DNA from: Pseudomonas sp. MM223 | GTDB lineage: Bacteria > Pseudomonadota > Gammaproteobacteria > Pseudomonadales > Pseudomonadaceae | DNA length: 64,000 nt | NCBI GenBank assembly: GCA_947090765.1 | Contig: OX352322.1 | Span: forward strand, 2,773,501 to 2,837,500 | Reading direction: 5' to 3' | Shown here: positions 53,586 through 60,520 of the stretch, one piece after another | Layout of the letters: each line of letters starts with the position of its first letter | Numbering within the stretch: position 1 is the stretch's first letter | Program-made: the position numbers and the translations under genes | Notes under the pieces: generated by a model | The model's database searches: none | Told to the model about the DNA's origin: nothing | What the model saw: the letters and a program-made list of their open reading frames with translations, nothing else

Positions 53586-54040
53586 CAGGCCTGTTCCCCT
53601 TGGGCCAGGCCATGCACAGCGGCATGGATGGCGTTGTAGGTGCCGCAGCGGCACAGGTTGATCATGGCCGCGTCGATCTGCGCATCACTGGGCTTGGGGG
53701 TGTGCTTGAGCAACGCCGTGGCGGCCATGACCTGGCCGGACTGGCAGTAACCACACTGGGCCACCTGGTGTTCGACCCAGGCCGCAACCACTCGCTTGCC
53801 GACGGCATCGTCTTCGATTGCCTCAATGGTGGTGACTTCGCGCCCGACCACCCCGGCCACCGGGGTAACGCAGGCGCGCACCACATTGCCGTCCACCAGC
53901 ACCGAACAGGCGCCGCACTGGGCCAGGCCGCAGCCGTACTTGGTGCCGGTCAGCCCCAGGTCATCGCGGATCACCCACAACAAGGGCGTGTCGGCGTCCG
54001 CCTCGACCTGGTAGGTCTTCTGGTTGATGCGTAGTTCCAT
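53585..54040 (-). CDS. 2Fe-2S subunit of the molybdenum hydroxylase
   Basis: A 151-residue iron-sulfur protein. The plant-type cluster uses C37, C42, C45 and C57 ([18 protein letters not shown]). The second cluster uses C96, C99, C130 and C132 ([15 protein letters not shown]). This two-cluster plan is standard for the small subunit of isoquinoline, nicotinate and aldehyde hydroxylases. It is the first gene of the operon, and its stop overlaps the start of the large subunit. No Tat signal is visible, so it may be exported with the Tat-tagged large subunit as a preformed complex. Confidence 0.94.
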   Translation of the reverse strand: MELRINQKTYQVEADADTPLLWVIRDDLGLTGTKYGCGLAQCGACSVLVDGNVVRACVTPVAGVVGREVTTIEAIEDDAVGKRVVAAWVEHQVAQCGYCQSGQVMAATALLKHTPKPSDAQIDAAMINLCRCGTYNAIHAAVHGLAQGEQA

Positions 54041-54285
54041 GGTTCACCTGCCAGTCATCGGTTGCTGTCGCTGTGTTTTTTCTGTGCGGGGAATACGTTG
54101 TTCCCCAGAGAAGAAACGCTAGCACAGGGGGATGACCGCTGGTCTGGAGGCGAGGGCAGGTTCAGAGGATCAGGCAAGCAATCCGTTGGAATGCGCAAGC
54201 GATGAGGTAAACAGGACTTCCGGGGTGAAAACCCGGATAATGCCGGCCAATTTCGTTTTGCACGCTTAAATCACGGTAATCCCGC

Positions 54286-56472
54286 ATGGAAATCAAGGTC
54301 AATTTTCTCGACAATCTCCGTCTCGAAGCCAAGTTCGACGACTTCACGGTGATCGCCGACCAACCGATCCGCTACAAAGGCGATGGTTCGGCCCCAGGCC
54401 CGTTCGACTATTTCCTGGCGTCTTCGGCCTTGTGCGCGGCTTACTTCGTCAAGCTGTACTGCCAGGCCCGCGACATCCCCACCGAAAACATCCGCCTGTC
54501 GCAGAACAACATCGTCGACCCGGAAAACCGCTACAACCAGATCTTCAAGATCCAGGTTGAACTGCCCGAAGACATTTCCGAGAAGGATCGCCAGGGTATC
54601 CTGCGCTCCATCGACCGCTGCACGGTTAAAAAAGTGGTGCAGACCGGCCCCGAATTCGTGATCGAAGTGGTCGACAACCTCGATGCCGATGCCCAAGGCC
54701 TGTTGATGCCGGTGGCGGACAGCAGCACCTATATCCCGGGCAAGGACCTGCCGTTGGAGCAGACCATCGCCAACATGTCGGGCATCCTTGCCGGGCTGGG
54801 GATGAAGATCGAGATCGCTTCGTGGCGCAACATCGTGCCCAACGTGTGGTCGTTGCACGTACGCGATGCGCAGTCGCCGATGTGCTTCACCAACGGCAAG
54901 GGTGCAACCAAGGAAGCGGCACTGGCCTCGGCGCTGGGCGAATTCATCGAACGCCTGAACTGCAACTTCTTCTACAACGACCAGTACTGGGGCGAGGAGC
55001 TGGCCAACGCGCCGTTCGTGCACTACCCGAACGAGCAGTGGTTCAAGCCTGGCCCGCGCGACGCGCTGCCGGCCGAGATCCTCGACGAATATTGCCTGGA
55101 AATCTACAACCTGGACGGCGAGCTGCGTGGTTCGCACCTGTACGACACCAACTCGGGCAATACAGCGCGCGGTATCTGCTCGCTGCCGTTCGTGCGACAG
55201 TCCGACCAGCAGGTGGTGTACTTCCCGTCCAACCTGATCGAAAACCTGTTCCTCAGCAACGGCATGAGCGCAGGCAACACCCTGGCCGAGGCGCAAGTGC
55301 AATGCCTGTCGGAAATCTTCGAGCGGGCCGTGAAGCGTGAAATCCTCGAAGGCGAGCTGTGCCTGCCGGACGTGCCGCAGGAGGTGCTGGCCAAGTACCC
55401 GGCAATCGTCGCCGGTATCCAGGGCCTGGAAGAGCAGGGCTTCCCGGTACTGGTCAAGGATGCCTCGCTGGGGGGTGAGTTCCCGGTCATGTGCGTGACC
55501 TTGATGAACCCGCGCACCGGTGGTGTGTTCGCCTCGTTCGGCGCCCACCCGAGCCTTGAAGTGGCGCTGGAACGCAGCCTCACCGAACTGCTGCAGGGCC
55601 GCAGCTTCGAAGGCCTGAACGACCTGCCACAGCCGACCTTCGAAAGCCATGCGCTGACCGAGCCGAACAATTTCGTCGAGCACTTCATCGACTCCAGCGG
55701 TGTTGTGTCGTGGCGCTTCTTCAGCGCCAAGGCCGACTTCGAGTTCGTCGAGTGGGACTTCTCCGGCCACGGTGAGGACTCCAACGTGCAGGAGGCTGCA
55801 ACCCTGTTCGGCATCCTCGAAGATTTGGGCAAGGAAGTGTACATGGCGGTGTACGACAACCTCGGCGCCACGGCTTGCCGCATCCTGGTGCCGGGTTATT
55901 CGGAAATCTACCCGGTCGAGGACCTGATCTGGGACAACACTAACCGCGCCCTGTCGTTCCGCGCCGATATCCTCAACCTGCACAGCCTCGAAAGCCGCCC
56001 CCTCAAGCTGCTGCTCAAGCGCCTGGACAACTGCGATGTGGATGACTACACCACCATCACCACGCTGATTGGTGTGGAATTTGACGAGAACACGGTGTGG
56101 GGCCAGTTGACCATTCTGGAGCTGAAGCTGCTGATCTGCCTGGCGGTGCAGCGCTTCGAGGATGCCAAGGAGCTGGTCGAAGCGTTCCTGCAGTTCAACG
56201 ACAACACCGTCGAGCGCGGGCTGTTCTACCAGGCGCTGAACGTGGTGTTGGAAGTGCAACTGGATGACGAACTGGAGATGGACGATTACGAAGCCAACTT
56301 CCGCCGCATGTTCGGCAATGCGCGCATGGACGCAGTACTGGGTTCGCTGGACGGCAGCGTGCGCTTCCATGGCCTGACCCCGACCAGCATGAAGCTCGAA
56401 GGCCTCGATCGCCACCTGCGCCTGATCGACAGCTACAAGAAGCTGCACGCAGCCCGGGCCAAATTCGCCTGA
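54286..56472 (+). CDS. OsmC-YcaO fusion protein
   Basis: A 728-residue fusion. Residues 1 to about 150 are OsmC-like (DQPIRYKGDGSAPGPFDYFL, with C50 in ASSALCAAYF and C59 nearby as possible redox residues). From about 165 a YcaO ATP-binding domain follows: MCFTNGKGATKEAALASALGEFIERLN, then LAEAQVQCLSEIFERAVKR and ASFGAHPSLEVALERSLTE, which hold the family glutamates and arginine. The C-terminal 150 residues are helical. E. coli YcaO lacks the OsmC part and is linked to RimO-dependent methylthiolation of ribosomal protein S12; other YcaOs activate amide backbones. The start at 54286 fits an OsmC N-terminus. No precursor-peptide gene is adjacent. Confidence 0.9.
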   Translation: MEIKVNFLDNLRLEAKFDDFTVIADQPIRYKGDGSAPGPFDYFLASSALCAAYFVKLYCQARDIPTENIRLSQNNIVDPENRYNQIFKIQVELPEDISEKDRQGILRSIDRCTVKKVVQTGPEFVIEVVDNLDADAQGLLMPVADSSTYIPGKDLPLEQTIANMSGILAGLGMKIEIASWRNIVPNVWSLHVRDAQSPMCFTNGKGATKEAALASALGEFIERLNCNFFYNDQYWGEELANAPFVHYPNEQWFKPGPRDALPAEILDEYCLEIYNLDGELRGSHLYDTNSGNTARGICSLPFVRQSDQQVVYFPSNLIENLFLSNGMSAGNTLAEAQVQCLSEIFERAVKREILEGELCLPDVPQEVLAKYPAIVAGIQGLEEQGFPVLVKDASLGGEFPVMCVTLMNPRTGGVFASFGAHPSLEVALERSLTELLQGRSFEGLNDLPQPTFESHALTEPNNFVEHFIDSSGVVSWRFFSAKADFEFVEWDFSGHGEDSNVQEAATLFGILEDLGKEVYMAVYDNLGATACRILVPGYSEIYPVEDLIWDNTNRALSFRADILNLHSLESRPLKLLLKRLDNCDVDDYTTITTLIGVEFDENTVWGQLTILELKLLICLAVQRFEDAKELVEAFLQFNDNTVERGLFYQALNVVLEVQLDDELEMDDYEANFRRMFGNARMDAVLGSLDGSVRFHGLTPTSMKLEGLDRHLRLIDSYKKLHAARAKFA

Positions 56473-56530
56473 TAGCGGCTGTCCCACTCGTTCTTTGTGC
56501 TGGCAAAATCTAAGCGTTTGCGCGATCACT

Positions 56531-56620
56531 GCGGGAGCGGGCGCGTCGAACCGCCGCGAACACCGGCGAAGCCGGTGCCATCCACCGCGCAGGATTCTTC
56601 GCGCGCATGCCCGCTCCCAC
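56531..56620. repeat. REP pair after the OsmC-YcaO gene
   Basis: GCGGGAGCGGGCGCG and the reverse GCGCGCATGCCCGCTCCC near 56600-56620 form an outer stem. Inside it CACCGGC/GCCGGTG (56561-56567/56571-56577) is a perfect inner hairpin. It is the last REP-type element before the mobile region. Confidence 0.6.
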
Positions 56621-56756
56621 AGGGACAGCGTAGGCTTCAGGCTTATGCAGTACCTGCGGGAGCAACTGCCTTGTTCAATTTCTAGAATCTAGCGCGTCAC
56701 TTGTGGGAGCTGGCTTGCAGGCGATTGGGCCAGCAGCCCTCATGTAGCACTTTGAT

Positions 56757-57144
56757 CTTGGCGCTATCCCCGCCGCATCGGCCTGGCCAATTGGACCCCG
56801 CAAGGCTTCGTCGGGCAGATGTTCAAAGATCTAGGGCGGCATGTGCCGCCCCCCGTGCCTTGCCGTCTTCGCGCTGGGGCGATGAAGAGCACTTGCGCAT
56901 GATGTTCGATGGGGCGCTTGTAGAACTGAAAGTCAGCCGTCAGCAGTTCAACTTCCGCTATCGCTCGGCGGCACATTTCATCGAGGTGTTCCGCACCTGG
57001 TATGGGCCTGTGCACAAGGCGTTTACCTCGTTGGAGCCGGAGGCGGCCAGTGCGCTGGAACGGGAGCTGACCCAGTTGCTGGAGGAGAACAACTCGCCGG
57101 CCCTTCGTCATTGGTGGTACCGGGTTAATACCTTGAGGTGGTAG
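56757..57144 (+). pseudogene. Remnant of a class I SAM-dependent methyltransferase
   Basis: Only the C-terminal part is recognisable. RRIGLANWTPQGFVGQMFK (from about 56764) is the typical stretch after the SAM-binding domain of UbiE-like methyltransferases. The frame then shifts near 56850-56870, and SRWGDEEHLRMMFDGALVEL, FIEVFRTWYGPVHKAF and LEPEAASALERELTQLLEE follow in a second frame. At the end a third frame reads VVP-G-stop-YLEVVV, where TAA replaces the expected codon. The N-terminal SAM loop is missing. It is a multiply broken fragment at the edge of the mobile region. Confidence 0.7.
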
Positions 57145-57712
57145 TCATTCGGGGCTAGCAGGCGCTCTTTCCAGTGCCTCCGCGGGCGGAGGTGCTGCAC
57201 GGACATTGAAAAGCTTGCAGACGAAGTACCAAGCGATGGCGACCGTAAGGTTGTAAGGGAACAGCACGGCCCAGAACGGCAGTTGCCAGTTCTTCTTGCC
57301 CTGCATTTCACCGGGCTCGCCGGTACGCCAGGGGGCATAGTGGCGCCAGGCTTCAGCCGGGGTCAGGCAGATGGCGTGCAGTGGCTTGTGCCACCAATTG
57401 GGTTCCCCAGGTGGGGGAGTTTGTCCGGGCCGTGGGCCATGAAGTGGCGCAGGTATTCCCAGACTTCGGCGACGTGCTTAACGCCGGGTTCGGTGGGGTC
57501 GTTGCTGTCGACCCAGAGGCAGTCTTTTTGGTGGAGGCTGCCGTCTTGGCGGCGAGGGGCGAAGGCGAGGGCGTAGCTGGTGCTGAAAGACGATCCACCA
57601 AACTCAACACGCTTGAAAATACCCCCACCCATATTGTTCCAATCAAAAATCAATATCTTGCTCAGTCGTTGATAGTAAATCTTTCGTGTCGAGCGGTTGA
57701 GGTAGATGTTAG

Positions 57713-58904
57713 GGAAGGTCTGAAAAAGACTTCCTGAATCTGGTGAAATACGCCGATCCCGCCAGCCGAGTTTTTCCATGAAGCAGATGACCTTCGCCGA
57801 CGCCGAGTACGCCGGCAAGCGCAAGCAGACCCGTAAGGAATTGTTCCTGATCGAGATGGATCAGGTGGTGCCGTGGAAGGGATTGATTGCCCTGATCGAG
57901 CCACACTACCCAAAGGGTGAAGGTGGTCGTCCAGCCTATCCGCTGATGGCCATGTTACGTATCCATCTGATGCAGAACTGGTTCGGCTACAGCGACCCGG
58001 CCATGGAAGAAGCGCTCTACGAGACGACCATCCTGCGTCAGTTCGCCGGGCTGAGCCTCGAGCGTATTCCCGACGAAACCACCATCCTCAAGTTCCGTCG
58101 CTTGCTGGAGAAACATGAGCTGGCAGCCGGCATCCTCGGCGTAATCAATGGCTACCTGGGGGATCGCGGCCTGTCGCTGCGCCAGGGCACTATCGTCGAT
58201 GCCACACTGATCCACGCGCCCAGCTCGACCAAGAACCAGGACGGCAAGCGCGACCCGGAAATGCACCAGAGCAAGAAAGGGAACCAGTATTACTTTGGCA
58301 TGAAGGCGCACATCGGCGTGGATGATGAGTCGGGGCTGGTACACAGCGTGGTAGGCACGGCAGCCAACGTGGCGGATATCACCCAGGTCGACAAACTGCT
58401 GCACGGTGACGAGAACGTCGTCTGCGCCGATGCCGGCTACACCGGCGTCGAAAAGCGCCCCGAACATGCTGGCCGCGAAGTGATCTGGCAGGTCGCAGCA
58501 CGCCGCAGCACCTACAAGAAGCTCGATAAACGCAGCGCCCTGTACAAAGCCAAGCGCAAGATCGAGAAGGCCAAGGCACAAGTGCGAGCGAAGGTCGAGC
58601 ACCCGTTTCGAGTGATCAAGCGCCAGTTCGGTTACGTGAAGGTGCGCTTCCGTGGCCTGGCCAAGAACACCGCTCAGCTGGTGACGCTGTTCGCGCTGTC
58701 GAACCTATGGATGGCGCGCCGACATTTGCTGACTACCGCAGGAAAGGTGCACCTGTAATGCGGAAAATGGCTGCTGCGAGGTGCTCGCGGCGGCCAAAAA
58801 CGGAGAACTGAGCGGGTTACCTGGTCGAATTTGATCGACGGCCCGCTTTCAAAAGCAGCGAGGGCTGAAGTCGACCGGAAATACAGGGCTACTTCAGACC
58901 TTCC
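57713..58904 (+). mobile_element. IS5-family insertion sequence, 1,192 bp, TTAG target duplication
   Basis: Ends are GGAAGGTCTGAA at the left and its reverse complement TTCAGACCTTCC at the right. TTAG flanks it on both sides (57709-57712 and 58905-58908), the 4-bp duplication of the IS5 group. One transposase gene fills most of it. It interrupts the immunity gene copy 1. Confidence 0.93.
57778..58758 (+). CDS. IS5-family transposase
   Basis: A 326-residue DDE transposase, complete. The N-terminal part has YPLMAMLRIHLMQNWFGYSDPAMEEALYE in outline. The catalytic residues sit in GTIVDATLIHAPSS (first D), VVCADAGYTGVEKRPEH (second D), and the Y-(2)-R-(3)-D-(6)-E-like segment near KAQVRAKVEHPFRVIKRQFGY (E). 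These are standard for the IS5 group. It is intact and therefore may still be mobile. Confidence 0.95.
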   Translation: MKQMTFADAEYAGKRKQTRKELFLIEMDQVVPWKGLIALIEPHYPKGEGGRPAYPLMAMLRIHLMQNWFGYSDPAMEEALYETTILRQFAGLSLERIPDETTILKFRRLLEKHELAAGILGVINGYLGDRGLSLRQGTIVDATLIHAPSSTKNQDGKRDPEMHQSKKGNQYYFGMKAHIGVDDESGLVHSVVGTAANVADITQVDKLLHGDENVVCADAGYTGVEKRPEHAGREVIWQVAARRSTYKKLDKRSALYKAKRKIEKAKAQVRAKVEHPFRVIKRQFGYVKVRFRGLAKNTAQLVTLFALSNLWMARRHLLTTAGKVHL

Positions 58905-59223
58905 TTAGATAAACCCTTTATGAGAAATATCCGGTAGATGAGGAAGGGGAGGAATATGAAAGGGGTGAGTGCGAACCCGATAGTAAGTATTGGATCAAAT
59001 GTGTGTGGATTCCAGGCGTCACTTGAGAAAAAAGAGGAAGGATAGATGCCGATCATTACTATCAGGATCGATGCGCAGTACAGTTTTGCCATGAAAACAG
59101 AATCTGTTACCCAGGGGTTTCTTAAGCATAAGTTGTTTTTACATGATTTTAATAGTTGCCCGCCAATAGCGGGTTTATGTCCTGAATCTGACGTTGAATT
59201 GAATATCCAGATGGTTGCCATGG

Positions 59224-59628
59224 TCAGCGTTCCAGACGAAAAGTTGCTAGGATCTCTTTGTCTTCGTCCAACCCTTGATTGGCGCTGTAAGCTAGATGCA
59301 GTGAGATATGATTTTGGTTAGCTAGTGTGTTCTCGAAATGCAGAACTAAGCCAGCACCTACGATGTGACCGGATGGGGCGATTGGAAAAACGTCCATTCC
59401 TTGGTCGTCACGGAGGGCGCTCAAGCTTCCTGACCACTCGCTTACCCCAAGCACAAAGCCAGGCAGCAGCACGGTGAACTCAACGGTTGCTTGAGGTATG
59501 GCTACTTCGTTATGGGTGATAGCTGTCCAGTTGGGCGGGGACCAGTGCTTGTTTTTATGCCACCGGATGGGGATGCATGCGCTACAAGCAGGGGCGGAAG
59601 TGGCGCTGCTGACGGAGGCGTTAGTCAT
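59224..59628 (-). CDS. Miniature effector: short N-terminus joined to a T6SS effector C-terminal tail
   Basis: A 134-residue protein. Residues from about 22 to 134 ([53 protein letters not shown]) are nearly identical to the last 115 residues of the effector at 60521. The first 20 residues (MTNASVSSATSAPACSACIP) look like the start of BTH_I2691/VasX-type effectors, so the gene looks like an effector with its middle deleted. It overlaps the end of immunity copy 2 (ATGA) and ends 2 bp before copy 1. It could be a remnant or a decoy/adaptor cassette; its function is unknown. Confidence 0.65.
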   Translation of the reverse strand: MTNASVSSATSAPACSACIPIRWHKNKHWSPPNWTAITHNEVAIPQATVEFTVLLPGFVLGVSEWSGSLSALRDDQGMDVFPIAPSGHIVGAGLVLHFENTLANQNHISLHLAYSANQGLDEDKEILATFRLER

Positions 59629-60518
59629 GCACGCTTCCTTTTACTCGAATGTGCCGGGCGTTCCTCAAACGCTTCAGGCGGTGGTGACGCGGCGCGAACA
59701 TTGAACAGGCGGCAGACGCCATACCAGCAGATGGCGACGGTGAGGTTGTAGGGGAACAGTACGGCCCAGAACGGCAGTTGCCAGTTCTTCTTGCCCTGCA
59801 TTTCACCGGGCTCGCCGGTACGCCAGGGGGCATAGTGGCGCCAGGCTTCAGCCGGGGTCAGGCAGATGGCGTGCAGTGGCTTGTGCCACCAGTTGGGTTC
59901 GCCGGGTGGGGGGAGTTTGTCCGGGCCGTGGTCCATGAAATGGCGGAGGTATTCCCAGACTTCGGCGACGTGCTTAACGCCGGGTTCGGTGGGTTCGTTG
60001 CTATCGACCCAGAGGCAGTCTTTTTGGTGGAGACTGCCGTCTTCTCGACGGGGGGCGAAGGCGAGGGCGTAACTGGTGCTGAAGGATGAACCGCCGTATT
60101 CGGTGCGTTTGAAAAGGCCACCGCCGGTGTTGCTCCACTCAAAGACGAATACTTTACTTAAGCGTTGGTAGTAGATTTTTTGGGTTGAGCGGTTAAAACA
60201 TATGCTCGATAAGCGCTTTATGAAGTATATTCGATAAGCTAAAAATGGAAGGAAAATGAAGGGCCCAATTACATTGAGGATGATGAAAGTATAGCTAAAG
60301 GTGTACGGGTTCCAGGCTTCGCTAGTTAGCAAGTATGGGTGAATAAAAATAATCAGTGCTATGGTCATTGCGCAGTACAGTTTTCCCATGAAAACTGAGT
60401 CTGTTACCCATGGGTTTCTCAAGCATAAATTATTGTCGGTTAAGCTTAATAGCTGCCCGGCGATAGCGGGTTTGTGTCCAGAGTCTGATGTTGAATTGAA
60501 TATCCAGATGGTTGCCAT
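59625..60518 (-). CDS. Candidate T6SS immunity protein (copy 2), membrane protein
   Basis: A 297-residue protein. A soluble N-terminus (MATIWIFNSTSDSGHKPAIA) is followed by two membrane segments (KLYCAMTIALIIFIHPYLL and FIILNVIGPFIFLPFLAYRIYF), a polar middle domain (IYYQRLSKVFVFEWSNTGGG, WVDSNEPTEPGVKHVAEVW) and a C-terminal membrane segment (FWAVLFPYNLTVAICWYGV). The start is 2 bp after the effector stop, so it is translated with it. Known VasX immunity proteins are also multi-pass membrane proteins. The copy 1 paralogue differs mainly in the membrane segments. The role is inferred from context; a DUF6708-type label is tentative. Confidence 0.7.
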   Translation of the reverse strand: MATIWIFNSTSDSGHKPAIAGQLLSLTDNNLCLRNPWVTDSVFMGKLYCAMTIALIIFIHPYLLTSEAWNPYTFSYTFIILNVIGPFIFLPFLAYRIYFIKRLSSICFNRSTQKIYYQRLSKVFVFEWSNTGGGLFKRTEYGGSSFSTSYALAFAPRREDGSLHQKDCLWVDSNEPTEPGVKHVAEVWEYLRHFMDHGPDKLPPPGEPNWWHKPLHAICLTPAEAWRHYAPWRTGEPGEMQGKKNWQLPFWAVLFPYNLTVAICWYGVCRLFNVRAASPPPEAFEERPAHSSKRKRA

Positions 60519-60520
60519 GA

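Larger units (their letters stand above)
57145..59221 (-). pseudogene. Candidate T6SS immunity gene (copy 1), split by an IS5-family insertion
   Basis: The 5' part (59221 to 58905) reads MATIWIFNSTSDSGHKPAI and two hydrophobic segments, ending KGLS. The 3' part (57712 to 57145) continues NIYLNRSTRKIYYQRLSK and GGSSFSTSYALAFAPRR. Removing the IS and one TTAG copy gives an exact in-frame join (GLSNIYLNRS) that matches the intact copy 2 at 59625. A further one-base loss in the G-run 57413-57417 shifts the 3' frame, compared with six Gs in copy 2. The IS leaves a stop four codons after the junction. The gene is dead. Its role as an immunity gene is inferred from its position after an effector-tail gene; a DUF6708-type label is tentative. 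Confidence 0.8.

Noticed and set aside
50910..53654. A single 914-residue Mo-subunit/cytochrome frame
   Set aside because: After the frameshift near 51815 the frame runs out of the Mo subunit into nonsense and then antisense-like low-complexity sequence; the real C-terminus and the cytochrome lie in other frames.
54088..54106. GGGGAA/TTCCCC hairpin upstream of the 2Fe-2S subunit gene as a terminator
   Set aside because: The stem is only six base pairs and no U-tract follows in the direction of either flanking gene.
54271..56529. 752-residue open frame on the minus strand
   Set aside because: It is the antisense shadow of the OsmC-YcaO gene; the plus-strand protein has recognisable domains and motifs, while this frame has none.
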